From: Dugong dugon
Lineage: Eukaryota > Chordata > Mammalia > Sirenia > Dugongidae
Assembly (NCBI GenBank): GCA_030035585.1
Contig: CM057466.1
Coordinates: 113,400,182-113,464,181 of the forward strand
Reading direction: 5' to 3'
Length of the DNA: 64,000 nucleotides
The position numbers were made by a program, and so were the translations under genes. Shown piece after piece: positions 12,012 to 23,948 of the stretch. Within the stretch, counting starts at the first letter, position 1. Every line of letters starts with the position of its first letter. Under the pieces are notes generated by a model. That model was not told where the DNA came from, made no database searches, and was given only the letters and a program-made list of their open reading frames with translations.

Positions 12012-14913
12012 TAACACTTTACTTTTTTTTTACATATTTTATTTATTTTTTATTTTATTGTTGTGCTTTAAGTGAAAATATACAATTCAAGTTAGTCTCT
12101 TATACAAAAATTTATACATACATTGTTATGTGACCCTAGTTTCTCTCCCTATACTGTGACAGCACACTCCTCCTTCCACCCCAGATTTCCCGTGTCCATT
12201 CAACCAGCTCCTGCCTTCTCATCTCACCTCTGGACAGGAACTGCCCATTTAGTCTCGTGTATCTACTTGAGTTAAGAAGCACACTCTTCATGTGTATCAT
12301 TTTATGTCCCATAGTCCAGTCTAATCTTTGAAGAGTTGGCTTCGGGAATGGTTTTAGTTCTGGGTTGACAGAGAGTGTGGGGGCCATACTTTCTGGGGTT
12401 CCTCCAGTCTCAGACCATTATGTCTGGTCTTTTTACTAGAATTTGAGTTCTGCACCTTACTTTTCTCCTGCTGCATCAGTGACTCTCTGTTGTGTTCCCT
12501 GTCAGGGCGATGATTGGTGGTAGCTGGGCACCATCTAGTTCTTCTGGTCTCAGGCTGATGCAGTCTCTGGTTTATGTGGCCCTTTCTGTCTCTTGGGCTA
12601 ATGTTTTCCTTGTGTCTTTGGTGTTCTTCATTCTCCTTTACTGCAGGTGGATTGGGACCAATTGATGTATCTTAGATGGCTGCTTACTAGCTTTTAAGAC
12701 CCCAGACACCACTCACCAAAGTGGGATGCAGAACTTTTTCTTAATAAACTTTGTTATGCCAGTTGACCTAGGTGTCCCCTGAAAGCATGGTCCCCAGACC
12801 CCCACCCCTGATACATTGTCCCTCAAAGTGTTTGGTCGTATTCAGGGAACTTCTTAGCTTTGGTTCAGTCCAGTTGTGCTGACTTCTCCTGTAGTGTGTG
12901 CTGTCCTTCCCTTCACCTAAGATAATTCTTGTCTACTATCTAGTTAGTGAATAACCCTCACCCTCCCTCCCCACCCTCGTAACCATCAAAAAATGTTTTC
13001 TTCTGGAAAAAATAGGACCAACACTTCAGGCCTTAATACATGGCATTAACAGGATACAAACCATAAACATCAACACAAAAAACCCAACAGATAAACTAGA
13101 TAACTGGGATCTTCTAAAAATCAAACATCTATCCTCTTCAAAAGACTTCACCAAAAGAGTCAAAAGAGAACCTACAGACTGGGAAAAAATTTTTGGACAG
13201 TACAAGTCAGACAAAGGTCTAATGTCCATAATCTACAAGAAAATCCAACACCTCTACAACAAAAAGACAAACAACCCTATCAAAAAATGGGCAAAGGAAA
13301 TGAACAGACACTTCACCAAGGAAGACATTCAAATGGCCAACAGACACATGAGGAAATGCTGGCGATCACTAGCCATTAGAGAAATGCAAATTAAAACCAC
13401 AATGAGATACCATCTCACCCCGGCATTACTGGCACGAATCAAAAATACTGGAAATAACAAATGTTGGAGGGGCTGCGGGGAGATGGGAACTCTTATACAC
13501 TGCTGGTGGGAATGCAAAATGATACAACCATTTTGGAAAATGATATGGCGTTTCCTCAGAAAGCTAGAAATAGACATACCATTCGATCCAGCAATCCCAC
13601 TCCTAGGAATATATCCTAGAGAAATAAGAGTCATCACTCGAATAGACATATGCACACCTATGTTCATGGCAGCATTGTTCACAATAGCAAAACGATGGAA
13701 ACAACCTCGATGTCCATCAACAGATGAATGGATACACAAACTATGGTACATACACACAATGGAGTACTATGCAACGAGAAAGAACAACAATGAATCTGTG
13801 AAGCATCTCATAACATGGATGAAACTGGAGGACATTATGCTGAGTGAAATAAGTCAATCACAAAAGGACAAATATTGTATGAGACCTCTATTGTAAAAAC
13901 CCATGAAAAAATTCACATGCAAAATGTAACAATCCTTGTTGGTTACCAGGGATGGGAGGGGAGGGGGGGGAAATACTAAATAGGCAATAGATAAGTGGTA
14001 CCATGGGTGAGAGGTGAGATAGTACACAGTACAGGGGAAACTAACACAACCTGCACAAGGAAAGGTCATGGAGGCCCTATAGACACATCCAAACCCCCCG
14101 AGGGACTGAGTTGTTGGACGGAGGGCTCTGGGGACCATGGTCTCGGGGAACATCTAGCTCAATTGGCATGACACTACTTATGGGGATAGTGCTCTACATT
14201 CTACCTTGGTGAGTAGTGTCTGGGGTCTTAAAAGCCTGTGAGCGGCCATCTAAGATACTCCACTGGTCTCATCCCTTCGGGAGCAAGGGAGAATGAGGAG
14301 AACAGGATTCAACGAAAAGATTAGTCCAAAGGACTAACTGTCCACAGCTACCAAGGCCTCCACCGGACTGAGTCCAGTACAGCTAGATGGTGCCCGGCTA
14401 CCACCACTGACTGCTCTGACCAGGATCACAACAGAGAGTTCTGGACAGAGCTGGAGAAGGATGTAGAGCATAATTTTAACTCCCCCCACAAAAAAAAAAA
14501 AAAAAAAAAAAAACCAGATTTACTGGCCTAAAGAATACTGGAGAAACCTCAAGAGTGTGGCCCCCAGACACCCTTTCAGCTCAGAGGTGAAGTTACCTTC
14601 GAGGTTTGATGTTAAGCCTGGGAGTGGACAGCCCAGTAAAACTAAATGGGACTAACGAGGTACAGGAGTCCGGTGACAAAGGCCAGAAGGCAGAGGGGGA
14701 GTAGGAAACTGATGATAAGGAACACAAATTGAGTAAGGACACTGTCGATGTGTTGTGAGATTGTTGACCACTGTTATAGGGCAACATTTGTAGTAACTAT
14801 TAAATGGGAGGCTGTTTTGTCCTGTAAGCCTTCATCTTGGGCGAGAATGGCAGCACAATTGGAAGAGCGTAGTCAATATCACTTAAATGTGTAAGTAAAA
14901 AGTTTTGAAATGG

Positions 14914-14944
<31 letters not shown>

Positions 14945-15422
14945 CCAAATGAGACTAATGAGGTACAGTAGTCCAGTGACAAGGGCCAGAAGACAGAAGG
15001 GGACAAGGAAGTCCCCTGATGATAGGTGGAGTAAGGATATTCTTGATGTGTTGTGAGATTGTTAACCATTGTCATAGGGCAACATGTGTAGTAACTGTTA
15101 CATGAGAAACTATTTTGTTCTGTAAGCCTTCGTCTTAAGTGAGAATAACAGCACAGTTGGAAGAGCGTAGTCAATGTCACTGAACTGTGTATGTAGAAAT
15201 TTTTGAAACAGTGTATCTTTGGCTATCTGTATTTTCATCAAAAAAAAAAAAAAAAAGGTTGAGAATTTAGAGGCTTAATATGTTGTGGGATTGTTAACCA
15301 ATGTCATAAAACAACATGTGTACTACTGTTTCATGAGAAACTATTTATTCTGTAAGCCTTCACCTGAAGTACAATCAAATTTAAAAAAAAAAAATGTTTT
15401 CTTCTGATAACACTTTACTTTT
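12012..15422 (-). mobile_element. Older minus L1 (host of a nested L1), with TSD
   Basis: L1 3' UTR in minus orientation, T-run from about 12023, running to 13005, then split by the younger L1 at 13006-15391. The direct repeat taacactttactttt occurs at 12012-12026 and at 15408-15422, on the two sides of the whole nested structure, so the older copy's 5' end lies next to the younger insertion's right TSD. Confidence 0.85.
12991..15406 (+). mobile_element. Younger L1, plus strand, with 15-bp TSD and three-module 3' UTR
   Basis: 5'-truncated L1. The ORF2 C-terminal part is open at 13222-13896 (224 codons) and contains L1 hallmarks [11 protein letters not shown] and [10 protein letters not shown]. 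The 3' UTR has A-tracts at 14490-14513, 14919-14944 and 15240-15257, and a final tail at 15383-15394. The direct repeat aaatgttttcttctg at 12991-13005 and 15392-15406 marks the insertion. ORF1 and the 5' part of ORF2, including endonuclease and reverse transcriptase, are absent, so it is not autonomous. Confidence 0.93.
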
Positions 15423-16100
15423 AAGTAAACTTTATATTGATATATAACATGCAGAGAAAAAACACAAATCTCAAGTGTTCAGCTCAATGAATTTTCAGAG
15501 ACTCACTTATGTAACCAACACCAAGGTCAAGAAATAGGATATTAACAGCGCCCTAGAAATTCCCATTATGCTACATTCCAATCAATACCCTCGCAAGACT
15601 AACCATTGTCCTGATTTCTAACATCATAGATTTGTTTTGACTATTCGTTAAACTTTATAAAATGAAATCATAGACAATGTTTCCTGTATCTGGTGTTTTT
15701 GGTCAATAGGTTTGTGAGATTGATCCATGTTTTGTATGTAACTCATTCTCATTATTTTTTAAATAGTATTCCATTATATGAATGACTCTAATTTTTTATC
15801 CATTCTACTGTGGAAGGGCATTTGGATTGTTTTTAGTTTCTGGCTATTATAAATAGTGCCGCATGTACATTGTACACATTTATGTTGGGCACATACTTAG
15901 GAGTGGAATTGCATTATAAGGTATGCAGGTGTTGAGGTTTGGTTGATACTGCCAAACAGCTCTCTAGAGCAGTAGTAGCTATTACACTCTTTCTAGCAGT
16001 GTACGAGATTTCCAGTTGCTCTGTATCCTAATCAAAGTTAGTATTGTCTGCCTTTTTAATTTTAGCCATTCTGATGGGTGTGCACTTAACTTCTAAAAAA
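15423..16100 (-). mobile_element. Old L1 3' region, minus strand
   Basis: Antisense L1 text: 'caatgaattttcagagactc', 'ttatccattctactg', 'aggagtggaattgcattata', 'ccattctgatgggtgtgcac'. No intact frame. Confidence 0.7.
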
Positions 16101-16681
16101 ATTTTTTTTTCTTGTGTTTTTGTTTCACGTCAGTATATTCATTACTATATTCAACCTTTTGGTTAAAACATTTCTTACTGATTTCTTCAATTTTTCAACA
16201 GATATTTTATTTGTACCTTCCAAAATATTTCTTACCATACAGACTTTTCCAAAGGGAGTAACAATATAACCCATGTGGTCTTAACAATCATTTTATTTGG
16301 GCCCAGAGAGTCATAAAACATTTTCGCCATTAGTTTAGTGCAGAGGTTTGGAAAGTGTAGTCTTTAAACAAAATGACGCTATAGCTAAAAATAAGTGGAA
16401 TAAAAAATTGTATGCTTTTTCTTGGGTAGACTCATTTTGTTTGTGAATGAAGTCACAGTTTTCTGAACTACATTAGTATTTCCTGAAAGTGGAATTTGTC
16501 TTTCTCAAGGATCTGCCAGAAATGTTTGTGAAGCTGTTGCCTCCTCTCTCCTCCCTTGTCTCTGCCCTGTCTCCTGCAAAGTTCCCACCCCACTTCTTAG
16601 CTTTCGGGACTTCACCATCCCTGATTTAACATTGACGCCATTGTAAGTGAGGAGGACTGTTGGGAAATCGGAACTGCAGGC
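16101..16681. other. Upstream intron, no gene or clear repeat
   Basis: AT-rich; I see no exon, no repeat that I can name and no regulatory site that I can support. Confidence 0.4.
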
Positions 16682-16906
16682 TGTTTTCTCAACCTGAAAA
16701 CCTGTTGCTGTCAGTTGATTCTGACTCATTACAACCCTACAGGACAGAGTAGATCTGCCTCGTAGGGTTTCCAAGGTTGCAGTTTTTATGGGAGCAGATT
16801 GCCAAGTCTTCCTCTTGTGGAGCAGCTGGTAGGTTCAAACCACCGACCTTTCAGTTAGCAGCTGAGTGCTTAACTACTGCACCATCAGAGCTCCTTGTTT
16901 TCTCAA
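16682..16906 (-). repeat. AfroSINE, minus strand, with TSD
   Basis: SINE 16693-16895 ('aaacctgttgctgtcagttg' to 'ctgcaccatcagagctcc'). tgttttctcaa flanks it at 16682-16692 and 16896-16906. It carries an extra internal segment around 16775-16815 ('ttatgggagcagattgccaa'), as the copy at 45653 also does, suggesting an AfroSINE subfamily. Confidence 0.9.
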
Positions 16907-17880
16907 AACGGGCTTAAAGATCTATAGAACATTGTGACTGCCTTTGTCTGCCACTTGCAAGCTTGAGAAGTAGAAGGCCTTGAGCTCCTTGGGACTTTAC
17001 ATTAAGCCCACCCTGCTCCCAGATTTCTAAAGTTCAGTATTTTTTGGATCAAATTTGATACAGAGTTATATGTGATATATTTCTAGTCTTTATAGTTAAT
17101 GTGTGTAATACATTTATGCTCAAATTATAAGACTTGGAGTATATTTACTTAAAGAGTCGTGGAGACGTATGGCATCTTTTATGACATTCTTGATAATTTT
17201 TGTGATTTATTATTCTGCAATACATTATTTTTCATATTTATACCTACTTAAAATTATTTTAAGTTTATAGCAGCTTACCTGGATGGGCTTATAGAAACAC
17301 ATTGCAATCTCTTGTCTTCCAAAACTCTAACTACATGAGAAAACAAGTTTTTTTCTTTTTGACTTAATCTGCTTTGCAGCAGTTTTCAGAGACAGATTGA
17401 ATCAGTGAATTTGCATTTAAATGCCTTTACTTTTCTACTAGAGGTTTGTTTCTTGAGTTATTTAAGAAACAGTGTGCATTATTGGTGAGCTCTCCAAATG
17501 ACTTAGAGGCGAAATGTCTCAGTGATTTGTAGTGATTTTGAAATAGTTTTAAGTAGGTACGCAAGGCTTAAGAAGCATCCTTAGGCTTTTGTGTGTGTGG
17601 ACCGAGTCTCGGGAGCTTAGTTTCAGGTTTCTAACAATCCTTCTGACAAACACTTAGAATTCTTTTTGCTGGAGTCGCAGTCATCTATCTCAACAGTTTT
17701 CATTTCTAATTTAGAAACGAGTCCATTTTTACCAATTTAAGATAGCCTTAATTTCACATAAAATCTCTCATAAATCTCTGATATAATTTAGTTTTTAAAC
17801 AATAACCAAACAATTTAGTTATTTTTATGTGACGAGAATAACAACGGGTACTTATTGTCTATACTTATGCAATTTTATAG
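16907..17880. other. Unique intron upstream of exon 1 of the window
   Basis: No repeat recognised. AT-rich sequence leads to the acceptor at 17879-17880. No coding exon seen. Confidence 0.5.
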
Positions 17881-18023
17881 ATGGAGTTTTAACATTGAAT
17901 GCGGAGAACACTAATTATGCCTACCAAGTTCCAAACTTCCATAAATGTGAAATCTGTCTGCTATCTTTCCCAAAAGAGTCCCAGTTTCAACGCCACATGA
18001 GGGATCACGAGCGGAATGACAAG
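17881..18023 (+). CDS. ZNF236: ZNF236 exon 1 of window: N-terminal segment and finger 1
   Basis: 143 nt between acceptor TTTTATAG and donor AAG|GTATGT. The first codon is split: one base comes from an upstream exon not seen here, so the product does not start at the exon's initial ATG, which is out of frame. The segment begins G-V-L-T-L-N-A-E-N and carries one finger, C-x2-C-x12-H-x3-H, with helix positions -1,2,3,6 = K,S,Q,R and Phe instead of Leu at position 4. The exon ends in phase 0 after E-R-N-D-K. The next exon is 1185 bp downstream and starts with the linker P-H-R-C of finger 2. Confidence 0.95.
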
Positions 18024-19208
18024 GTATGTATTTTCAAGGGGGACATTGGAAATGTGAGCATTGGAACTGGACATATTGTGAAAACTCACATATCAAATTG
18101 AATTTTTTCTTATAATTTGGATTCCTTACTTGTAGAATATATCCTATAAACCAATAAATATTTTGACTTTTTTTAGTTATAGTTATGTTCCCAGCTATCA
18201 TTAGATAATGAGAGAATAGGAGAGCTTGCATAGTGTGTCTGTGTATTGAAGTTATTTATGAATGGACAAAGGTATATTTTAAAAAGATGACTTTTTTAGT
18301 AGCCTCAATTTCTTGCATGACTCAGCACAGAATTGATATTACCTTGAAGTGTTTTTCTCCCCCAGGAAGTTTTACTTTTAATGGTCTTGCATTTTAAAAG
18401 GATATTCTGGATGTTTTAGATTGTACTTCATTAGGGGAGCAACACTATCTTAAATAGAATCCCTTGTGGGGTATGCCAAGAATTTTAGTGTCTTAATGGA
18501 ATGATTTATTTGATAGATGGAAAGTGGCAGTTACAACTACCCTCAAAGTAGTGACCACTGACTTTTTTAGGTAGGAGTATTTAAGCCAGGGAACTATTGA
18601 GACCAGAAAATTCAGGGCTCTCCTCCCTGGAGAACAGGATGTAGCCAGTTCAGGCCTCATTTTCAGCCTCATTTGTAATGTTATAACTGTAACAATATAA
18701 TACTGATTTCACTGCTCACTGGTATTATCCTCCCATGTTGAAAATCTGTAAATACCGACATACTCCTCATTAGGGTGTTGATACTACCTCAGAGAGAAAT
18801 ACCAGGGATTACTTTAGGTTTCTACAAGTAGGTGGTGGGATACTGTCCATTTTGGAAAATTTTAGACTGAAATATGCAACTTTGTTAAAACTCCGGTAAA
18901 AATTTGATGTACGATTACTTGGTTTTGGTCAGAAACAGAAGCTAATGAGTTGAAGTTCTTCACATGTATTTCCATAAAGACTACAACCTGATACACTTGT
19001 ATGCAGCATTTTTCATTAGAGATATTTTCTACCTGTAGGTATTGTCCTTTCGGAAGGGTTTATTGATTTCAGACTTAGAAGAGACTTCAGAGGTTCCTCA
19101 GAAAGATTGTATGTTATGGTACTTGTTAATGTTTTAATAACATTATTAAAGAAAGCATCTGTGAAAAGATTGTGTTTCAGTGGCTTCTTTACTTTTCTCT
19201 CCCAATAG
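18024..19208 (+). other. Intron 1 of window
   Basis: 1185 bp phase-0 intron, apparently without interspersed repeats; nothing else recognised. Confidence 0.7.
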
Positions 19209-19373
19209 CCACATCGATGTGACCAGTGCCCCCAAACATTTAATGTTGAATTCAACCTGACACTTCATAAATGCACCCACAACGGGGAAGACCCTACCTG
19301 TCCTGTCTGTAACAAGAAATTCTCCAGAGTGGCTAGTCTCAAAGCGCATATTATGCTGCATGAGAAGGAAGAG
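19209..19373 (+). CDS. ZNF236: ZNF236 exon 2 of window: fingers 2 and 3
   Basis: 165 nt, exactly 55 codons, acceptor CCAATAG, donor GAG|GTAATA. Finger 2 (starts C-D-Q-C) has helix residues V,F,N,L at -1,2,3,6 and an extra Cys between its two His; such a hydrophobic helix suggests a structural rather than DNA-reading finger (inference). Finger 3 (C-P-V-C) has R,A,S,A. The linker between them, T-H-N-G-E-D-P-T, is longer than TGEKP and divergent. A 9.3 kb intron follows. Confidence 0.96.
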
Positions 19374-19972
19374 GTAATAATTTTGGCATATACTTTGTTA
19401 ACTGATTTTTCATATGCATCTGACCCTAAATCTGGAGGATTTTAGCTATGACTAGTTTAAAAAGTTTTTCATATAGGTTTCAAGGAATTAATTATCATTA
19501 AATTTGCCTTGGCCAATCTCTAGTTTACTGATGAAGAATTTTGTTTTCTGGCTATAACAATACCTTAGAGCAGAGAGACCTTAATGTGTAGTGTATTTGA
19601 AGGATCACAATGCACCTATGCTGGCAGGCAGAGCCCACCCTCTCCCCCACTTTTTTTTTTTTTTTTTTTAGCAGAAATTAACTTCCATGGGATTCTGCAG
19701 AAGCCAAAAGTAATCCTACAGCCTTTGAAGGTTGTAGAATCTTCTCACATGGCTCCTGGATCTCCTGACACGTGGGTAGCCGGAGAAGGGAAGAAATTCA
19801 TAGATGGTCCAAAATAGCCTGTATACTAATGTGAATAGTCTCATATGGTTCCCAGTCATGTAGCGCCTTGGGACAGCTTTAAGGAAGATGGGTGACATTG
19901 CTGTTAAATAAAAGAAGAGGCCTCTTGTTGTTGGGGGTCCTAATGTAGATTATAAATCGCTGTTACTTAAAA

Positions 19973-20186
19973 GGAGTCCCTGGGTGGTGTAAACAGTTAA
20001 GTGCTCAGCTACTAACCAAATATTTGGTGGTTTGAGCCCATGCAGAGGATCCTCAGAAGAAAGGCCTGGTGATCTACTTTCAAAAAAATCAGCCATTGAA
20101 AACTCTATGGAGTGCAGTTCTACTCTGACACACATGGGGTCACCATGAGTCGGAGTCAACTCGATGGCAACTAGTCTTTGGTTTTG
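19973..20186 (+). repeat. AfroSINE, plus strand, diverged
   Basis: 'ggagtccctgggtggtgtaa' head to 'tatgagtcggagtcaactcg'-type end ('accatgagtcggagtcaac'). Confidence 0.85.
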
Positions 20187-20532
20187 ATTGTTTAAAAAAT
20201 ATACTCCTGCTCCCCTATCCCCACTTATTATTGTAGGAAAATATAAAAAGTAAAAAGGAGAAAATAAAAATCACCTGCAATTCTACCATCCAGAGATAAT
20301 TACTGATAGCTATCAGGTATATTTTCTTCCTAAGACAGAAAACAATATAGTATTTAGACTGCATATATAAAGTTTGTATCTTAAAAACTGAGTTCATACT
20401 TTATAGTTTTGAATCCTCTTTTTAGATATGCCTTTCATTTTTATTAGAAGATAATTTTTATTTTTATCTTTTTAATCTTATTACATAAGTAATGCATACT
20501 TATTTTAGAAAATGTGAGAAACAAACACCAGC

Positions 20533-20955
20533 CAAAAAAAAAAAAAACAGACTTACTGGACTGATTGAGTCTGGAATACTCCCAAGACTATTGCCCTGAG
20601 ATACTCTTTAAACCTTGAACCGAAACTAACACTTGAGGTTACTTTGTAGCTGAATAACAGATTGGCTAACAAAATAATGAATATCACCCATCAGTACTGT
20701 GTTCCTTCAGAAAAATCACCTATATGAGACCAAAGATTAACAATTGCTTTAAGACAAAAATGAGAATGTAAGGGGGCAGGGAGACTAGATTAATGGAAAC
20801 AGAACAACCAGAAGGAAATAATGAGAATGTTCATGCATTGTGAAGAATGTAACCAATATCACTGAACAACTTGTGTAGAAATTGTTGAATGGGAACCTAA
20901 ACTTCTGTGTAAACCTTCACCAAAAACACAATAACAATGTTATTTTTTTTTAAAG
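20533..20955 (+). mobile_element. LINE 3' UTR remnant, plus strand
   Basis: Contains 'agactattgccctgagatac' and 'aatgtaaccaatatcactga', and ends 'aaaccttcaccaaaaacaca', the same kind of end as the L1 tail at 49466. Related to the inverted segment at 10325-10620. Confidence 0.5.
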
Positions 20956-21472
20956 AAAAAACAACAGTTATTTTAAAAACAAAAATAGGACTATGCTCCT
21001 GCAGAGACGGCGTGTAATCTGCCTTTTCCCCTTAAGATATTGTAAATGTTTCCTTTCCCTTTTTTCCTACTATAGTATAATCTTTTCCCGTATCAGTGTT
21101 TGAAATACTTTATTAAAGTCTTTAGCATCTGGACATAGCATAATGATATTTGATCATCTCCTTTATTGTTTAAGTTTATACTTTTTCTGTATTATAAGTA
21201 ATACATCTTTGTATATAATTCTTTGTATGCACCTTTGATTATTTCTTTAGGATCAATTACTACACTGGAATGACTTTTTCCAAGTTCTTGATACAATGTC
21301 ACACTGCTTTGTAGAAAGCATGTGCAGCACCTTTATACCTTCCGTGAAGCGCATGAATGCCTGTCTCGCTCAACTACATCAGTAGTCAGAAATGGCCAAT
21401 TTTATTTAAAAAACCAGAAAATGTTGGTATTAAATCATGGCCTGTTAAACTATTTTGGAATAAGTAACCCAC

Positions 21473-21511
21473 GTACTATGAGTCGGAATCGACTTGACAG
21501 CAGTAGGTTAA
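21473..21511 (+). repeat. AfroSINE 3' fragment
   Basis: 'gtactatgagtcggaatcga' followed by 'cttgacagcagtaggtta': only the last 40 bp of the SINE, 40 bp upstream of another partial copy. Confidence 0.75.
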
Positions 21512-21552
21512 TGCATGTACACAGTAAGCAGTAAAACCACACAGAAAGGTAC

Positions 21553-21690
21553 ATAGAGCTCAGCTGCTAACCTAAAAGGTCAGCAGGTTGAATCTACTAG
21601 CTGCTTCTTAGAAACCCTGTAGGTTCTACTCTGGCTTATAGGGTTGCTATGAGTTGAAATCAACTTGATGGCAATGGTTTTTTTTTTCTG
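21553..21690 (+). repeat. AfroSINE, plus strand, internally deleted
   Basis: 'gagctcagctgctaacctaa' head part joined after 'ctgcttcttagaaaccctgt' to the body; the middle is missing. T-run tail at about 21679-21688. Confidence 0.8.
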
Positions 21691-22440
21691 TTTGGAGACA
21701 TTTTTGCTTGTGGCTTTCAGTGGAGGAGGAGGGTGCTCCTGGTACCTGGGTGGGGACACTGTTAACATCTTGCAATGACAGAACAGCCTCCACAAGAAAG
21801 AGTGATCCAGCCCAGAATGTCAGTAGTGTTGACATTGAGAAACCCTGGGCTAATATAAATTCAGATAAATTCCTAGAAATGAAACTGCTGGGCCAAAGAA
21901 TATGTGAATTTAGAGTTTTGATAGATGTTGTCAAATAGTTCTCCAGAGAAGTTTTGCCAATTTATACTCTTGACAGTAGTGTATGAAAATGACCTTTTCT
22001 TCATACCATTTTAAAATACTGTATCTTAAAAGACTTGTTTTTTCCAATGTGGTAGTTTAAAAATGGTATGTTATTGTTTTAATTTGCATTTCTTTAATTA
22101 TTAACATTTTTTTGTGTCTATTGGACATTAATTATTTCCCCCCCCTGTTGATTTTTATCTTCTTTTTTAGGGGATGGGTGGGCGGGTTGGATTTATTGTT
22201 ATAGATTTGTTTCATCTATTTACATACTTAGGAAGTTAGTTTTTTCTGTCCTATGTGACAGAACTGTTTCTCAGTTTCTGATTTTTTCTTTTCTGGCAGA
22301 AATTCTTAAATTGTTAGATACTCAAATTTTCAAAGTATTTATTTATCAATTTGGTTTTTGTGACTCACTTAGAAATGCTTCCCAATTTTAAAATTATTAT
22401 CTAAAAAAATCCCATGATGTCTTCTAGTGCAGATACATTT

Positions 22441-23948
22441 ACAGTGCAGTAAATCCACTTACTTTAGAACTCACAGGTTGACACCGCCAATTCCAGTGCA
22501 TCCTCACAGGGCTCTTTCTTGCCTTCCCCGGTACCCATTTCTGTGTTCCTTCTTCTGTGGGAGAGCCCTAGCTCCCAACTGCGTCAGCACATTCATGCAT
22601 TTGCTCAGGCTAGAACTCCCTCTAAAATAGCTTCAGACCTGGTCAGCCCACGCCTTTCTCACAGACCTACTAAAAGACATTCAGAATTTGTTTGCATTTC
22701 TCACCCCAACACCCACCTGCCCCAGACTCACGGCTTGGGACTATGGCCACCTGGCCTCCTTTTCCTCTCTGAGAGGGGAACGGTGCTCTGTTTTCATGGA
22801 AAATGGGTGGCTTGAGACTGGACCACAGGCGCGGGCCTGACCAGTGTCTCACGCATGGATTGTCTGGTGGCACTGAGGTGTGGGCTGAGGGGAGTGTACA
22901 CTGTTGGGTTGGGGTGGGAACATGTGGTTTCCTTTACAGCTCACTCACCAGCCTTGGTGGGAGCAGAGATGGCAGCTGGCTTAGAGACTGGGGCTTGGGA
23001 ATCACAGAAGGGAGTTGTTGAAATGATAGATCATGTGGCCTGGGCTGGATAGGGGAAGAAGGGACACTGGAGGCGGGGGAGGTGTTGGTCCTCTAGTAGG
23101 AGAAGATGGGTGGGGGCAGGGTGCTGATTCCAGCTCTGCTTCCTCTAGGCATTCTGGGGGCCCTTCCCTCAGGGTGACAGTAGAGGTCAGCTGGGGCTGT
23201 CTAACCCCAAATCTGTCTACATAGGACTCCAAAGCAGTGAGCTTTTACTGTTTTCCATTCTGATGTTTCTTCCAGTAATAATACCAACGAGTAGAACTAT
23301 ATGACTTTTTAAAACTCACTTGGACTTCCTCCATAACCGGAAGGAGAAACAGCAGTCACTTATCATTTCCAGAAGCTCTGGAGCATTTATGCGTTATTTT
23401 CCATTTTTCTCTTCATTGTCTTTTCTCTTCCATAAACTTGGTTCAAATTCCTCTCCAGATTGTTCCCCAGAGTGGAGCTTACGGGTCTTTACACCTCTAA
23501 TTATTGTCTGCATCATTTCTGACATCATTCTTTTTGTTGTTCTTCGTCTTGTTATAACGTGATCTCTTGAGGTAGGGCCCATCAATGTGAAGGCGGCGAG
23601 CTTGGAGCGTGCGCGGCCTCCTCTCATTTCAACCTGTGCTTCCATTGTTAAAGCTCCAGCTGTTTTCTTCTCTCTTGAAGTTGTGCTTGCAAGAATGTAA
23701 ACATTCTATAGTTTCTGACTCATTTTTTTCCCCAAAAGGACTTTGTGAAATGTGGGTTTCCTGAAATCTGTTGACTTCAAATTTCTCTTACTGCTAACTA
23801 ACCTTTCTTCCGATTTCTTCTCTTCGCACATAATTGGTGCTCTCTCTGATCAATAAATGATAACAGAGAAGAAAGGAGTGGAATAACCAGAAAAGTGGTG
23901 TTTGCCTAACCTTGAAGTCCTGGTTTGAAGTAGTTAATGGAAGAGATA
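22441..23948. other. GC-richer unique intronic stretch
   Basis: Between about 22740 and 23240 the composition is clearly more GC-rich than the neighbouring intron, with several short overlapping open frames on both strands and no repeat that I recognise. None of the frames has finger or other domain features and none has convincing splice sites. Confidence 0.4.

Larger units (their letters stand above)
20200..22440 (-). mobile_element. Old L1 3' remnants, minus strand, discontinuous
   Basis: Antisense L1M-type tail text at 20200-20530, about 20960-21320 and about 21845-22430 ('aaactgctgggccaaagaat', 'gttttaatttgcatttcttt'). Interrupted by a plus LINE tail at 20533 and AfroSINE pieces at 21473 and 21553. 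Confidence 0.55.

Noticed and set aside
13222..13896. 224-codon plus-strand frame as a host gene
   Set aside because: It is the C-terminal part of L1 ORF2 inside an element with clear TSDs and poly(A) tail; it lacks the reverse transcriptase and endonuclease parts.
14800..15180. 126-codon minus-strand frame, and its near-twin at 39632-39913 plus
   Set aside because: Both are the same L1 3' UTR module read on the non-coding strand, so the shared protein sequence reflects a shared repeat.
17881..17883. ATG at the start of exon 1 of the window as the initiation codon
   Set aside because: It is in a different frame from the zinc-finger reading; the in-frame codon is split across the intron, so translation begins in an upstream exon.
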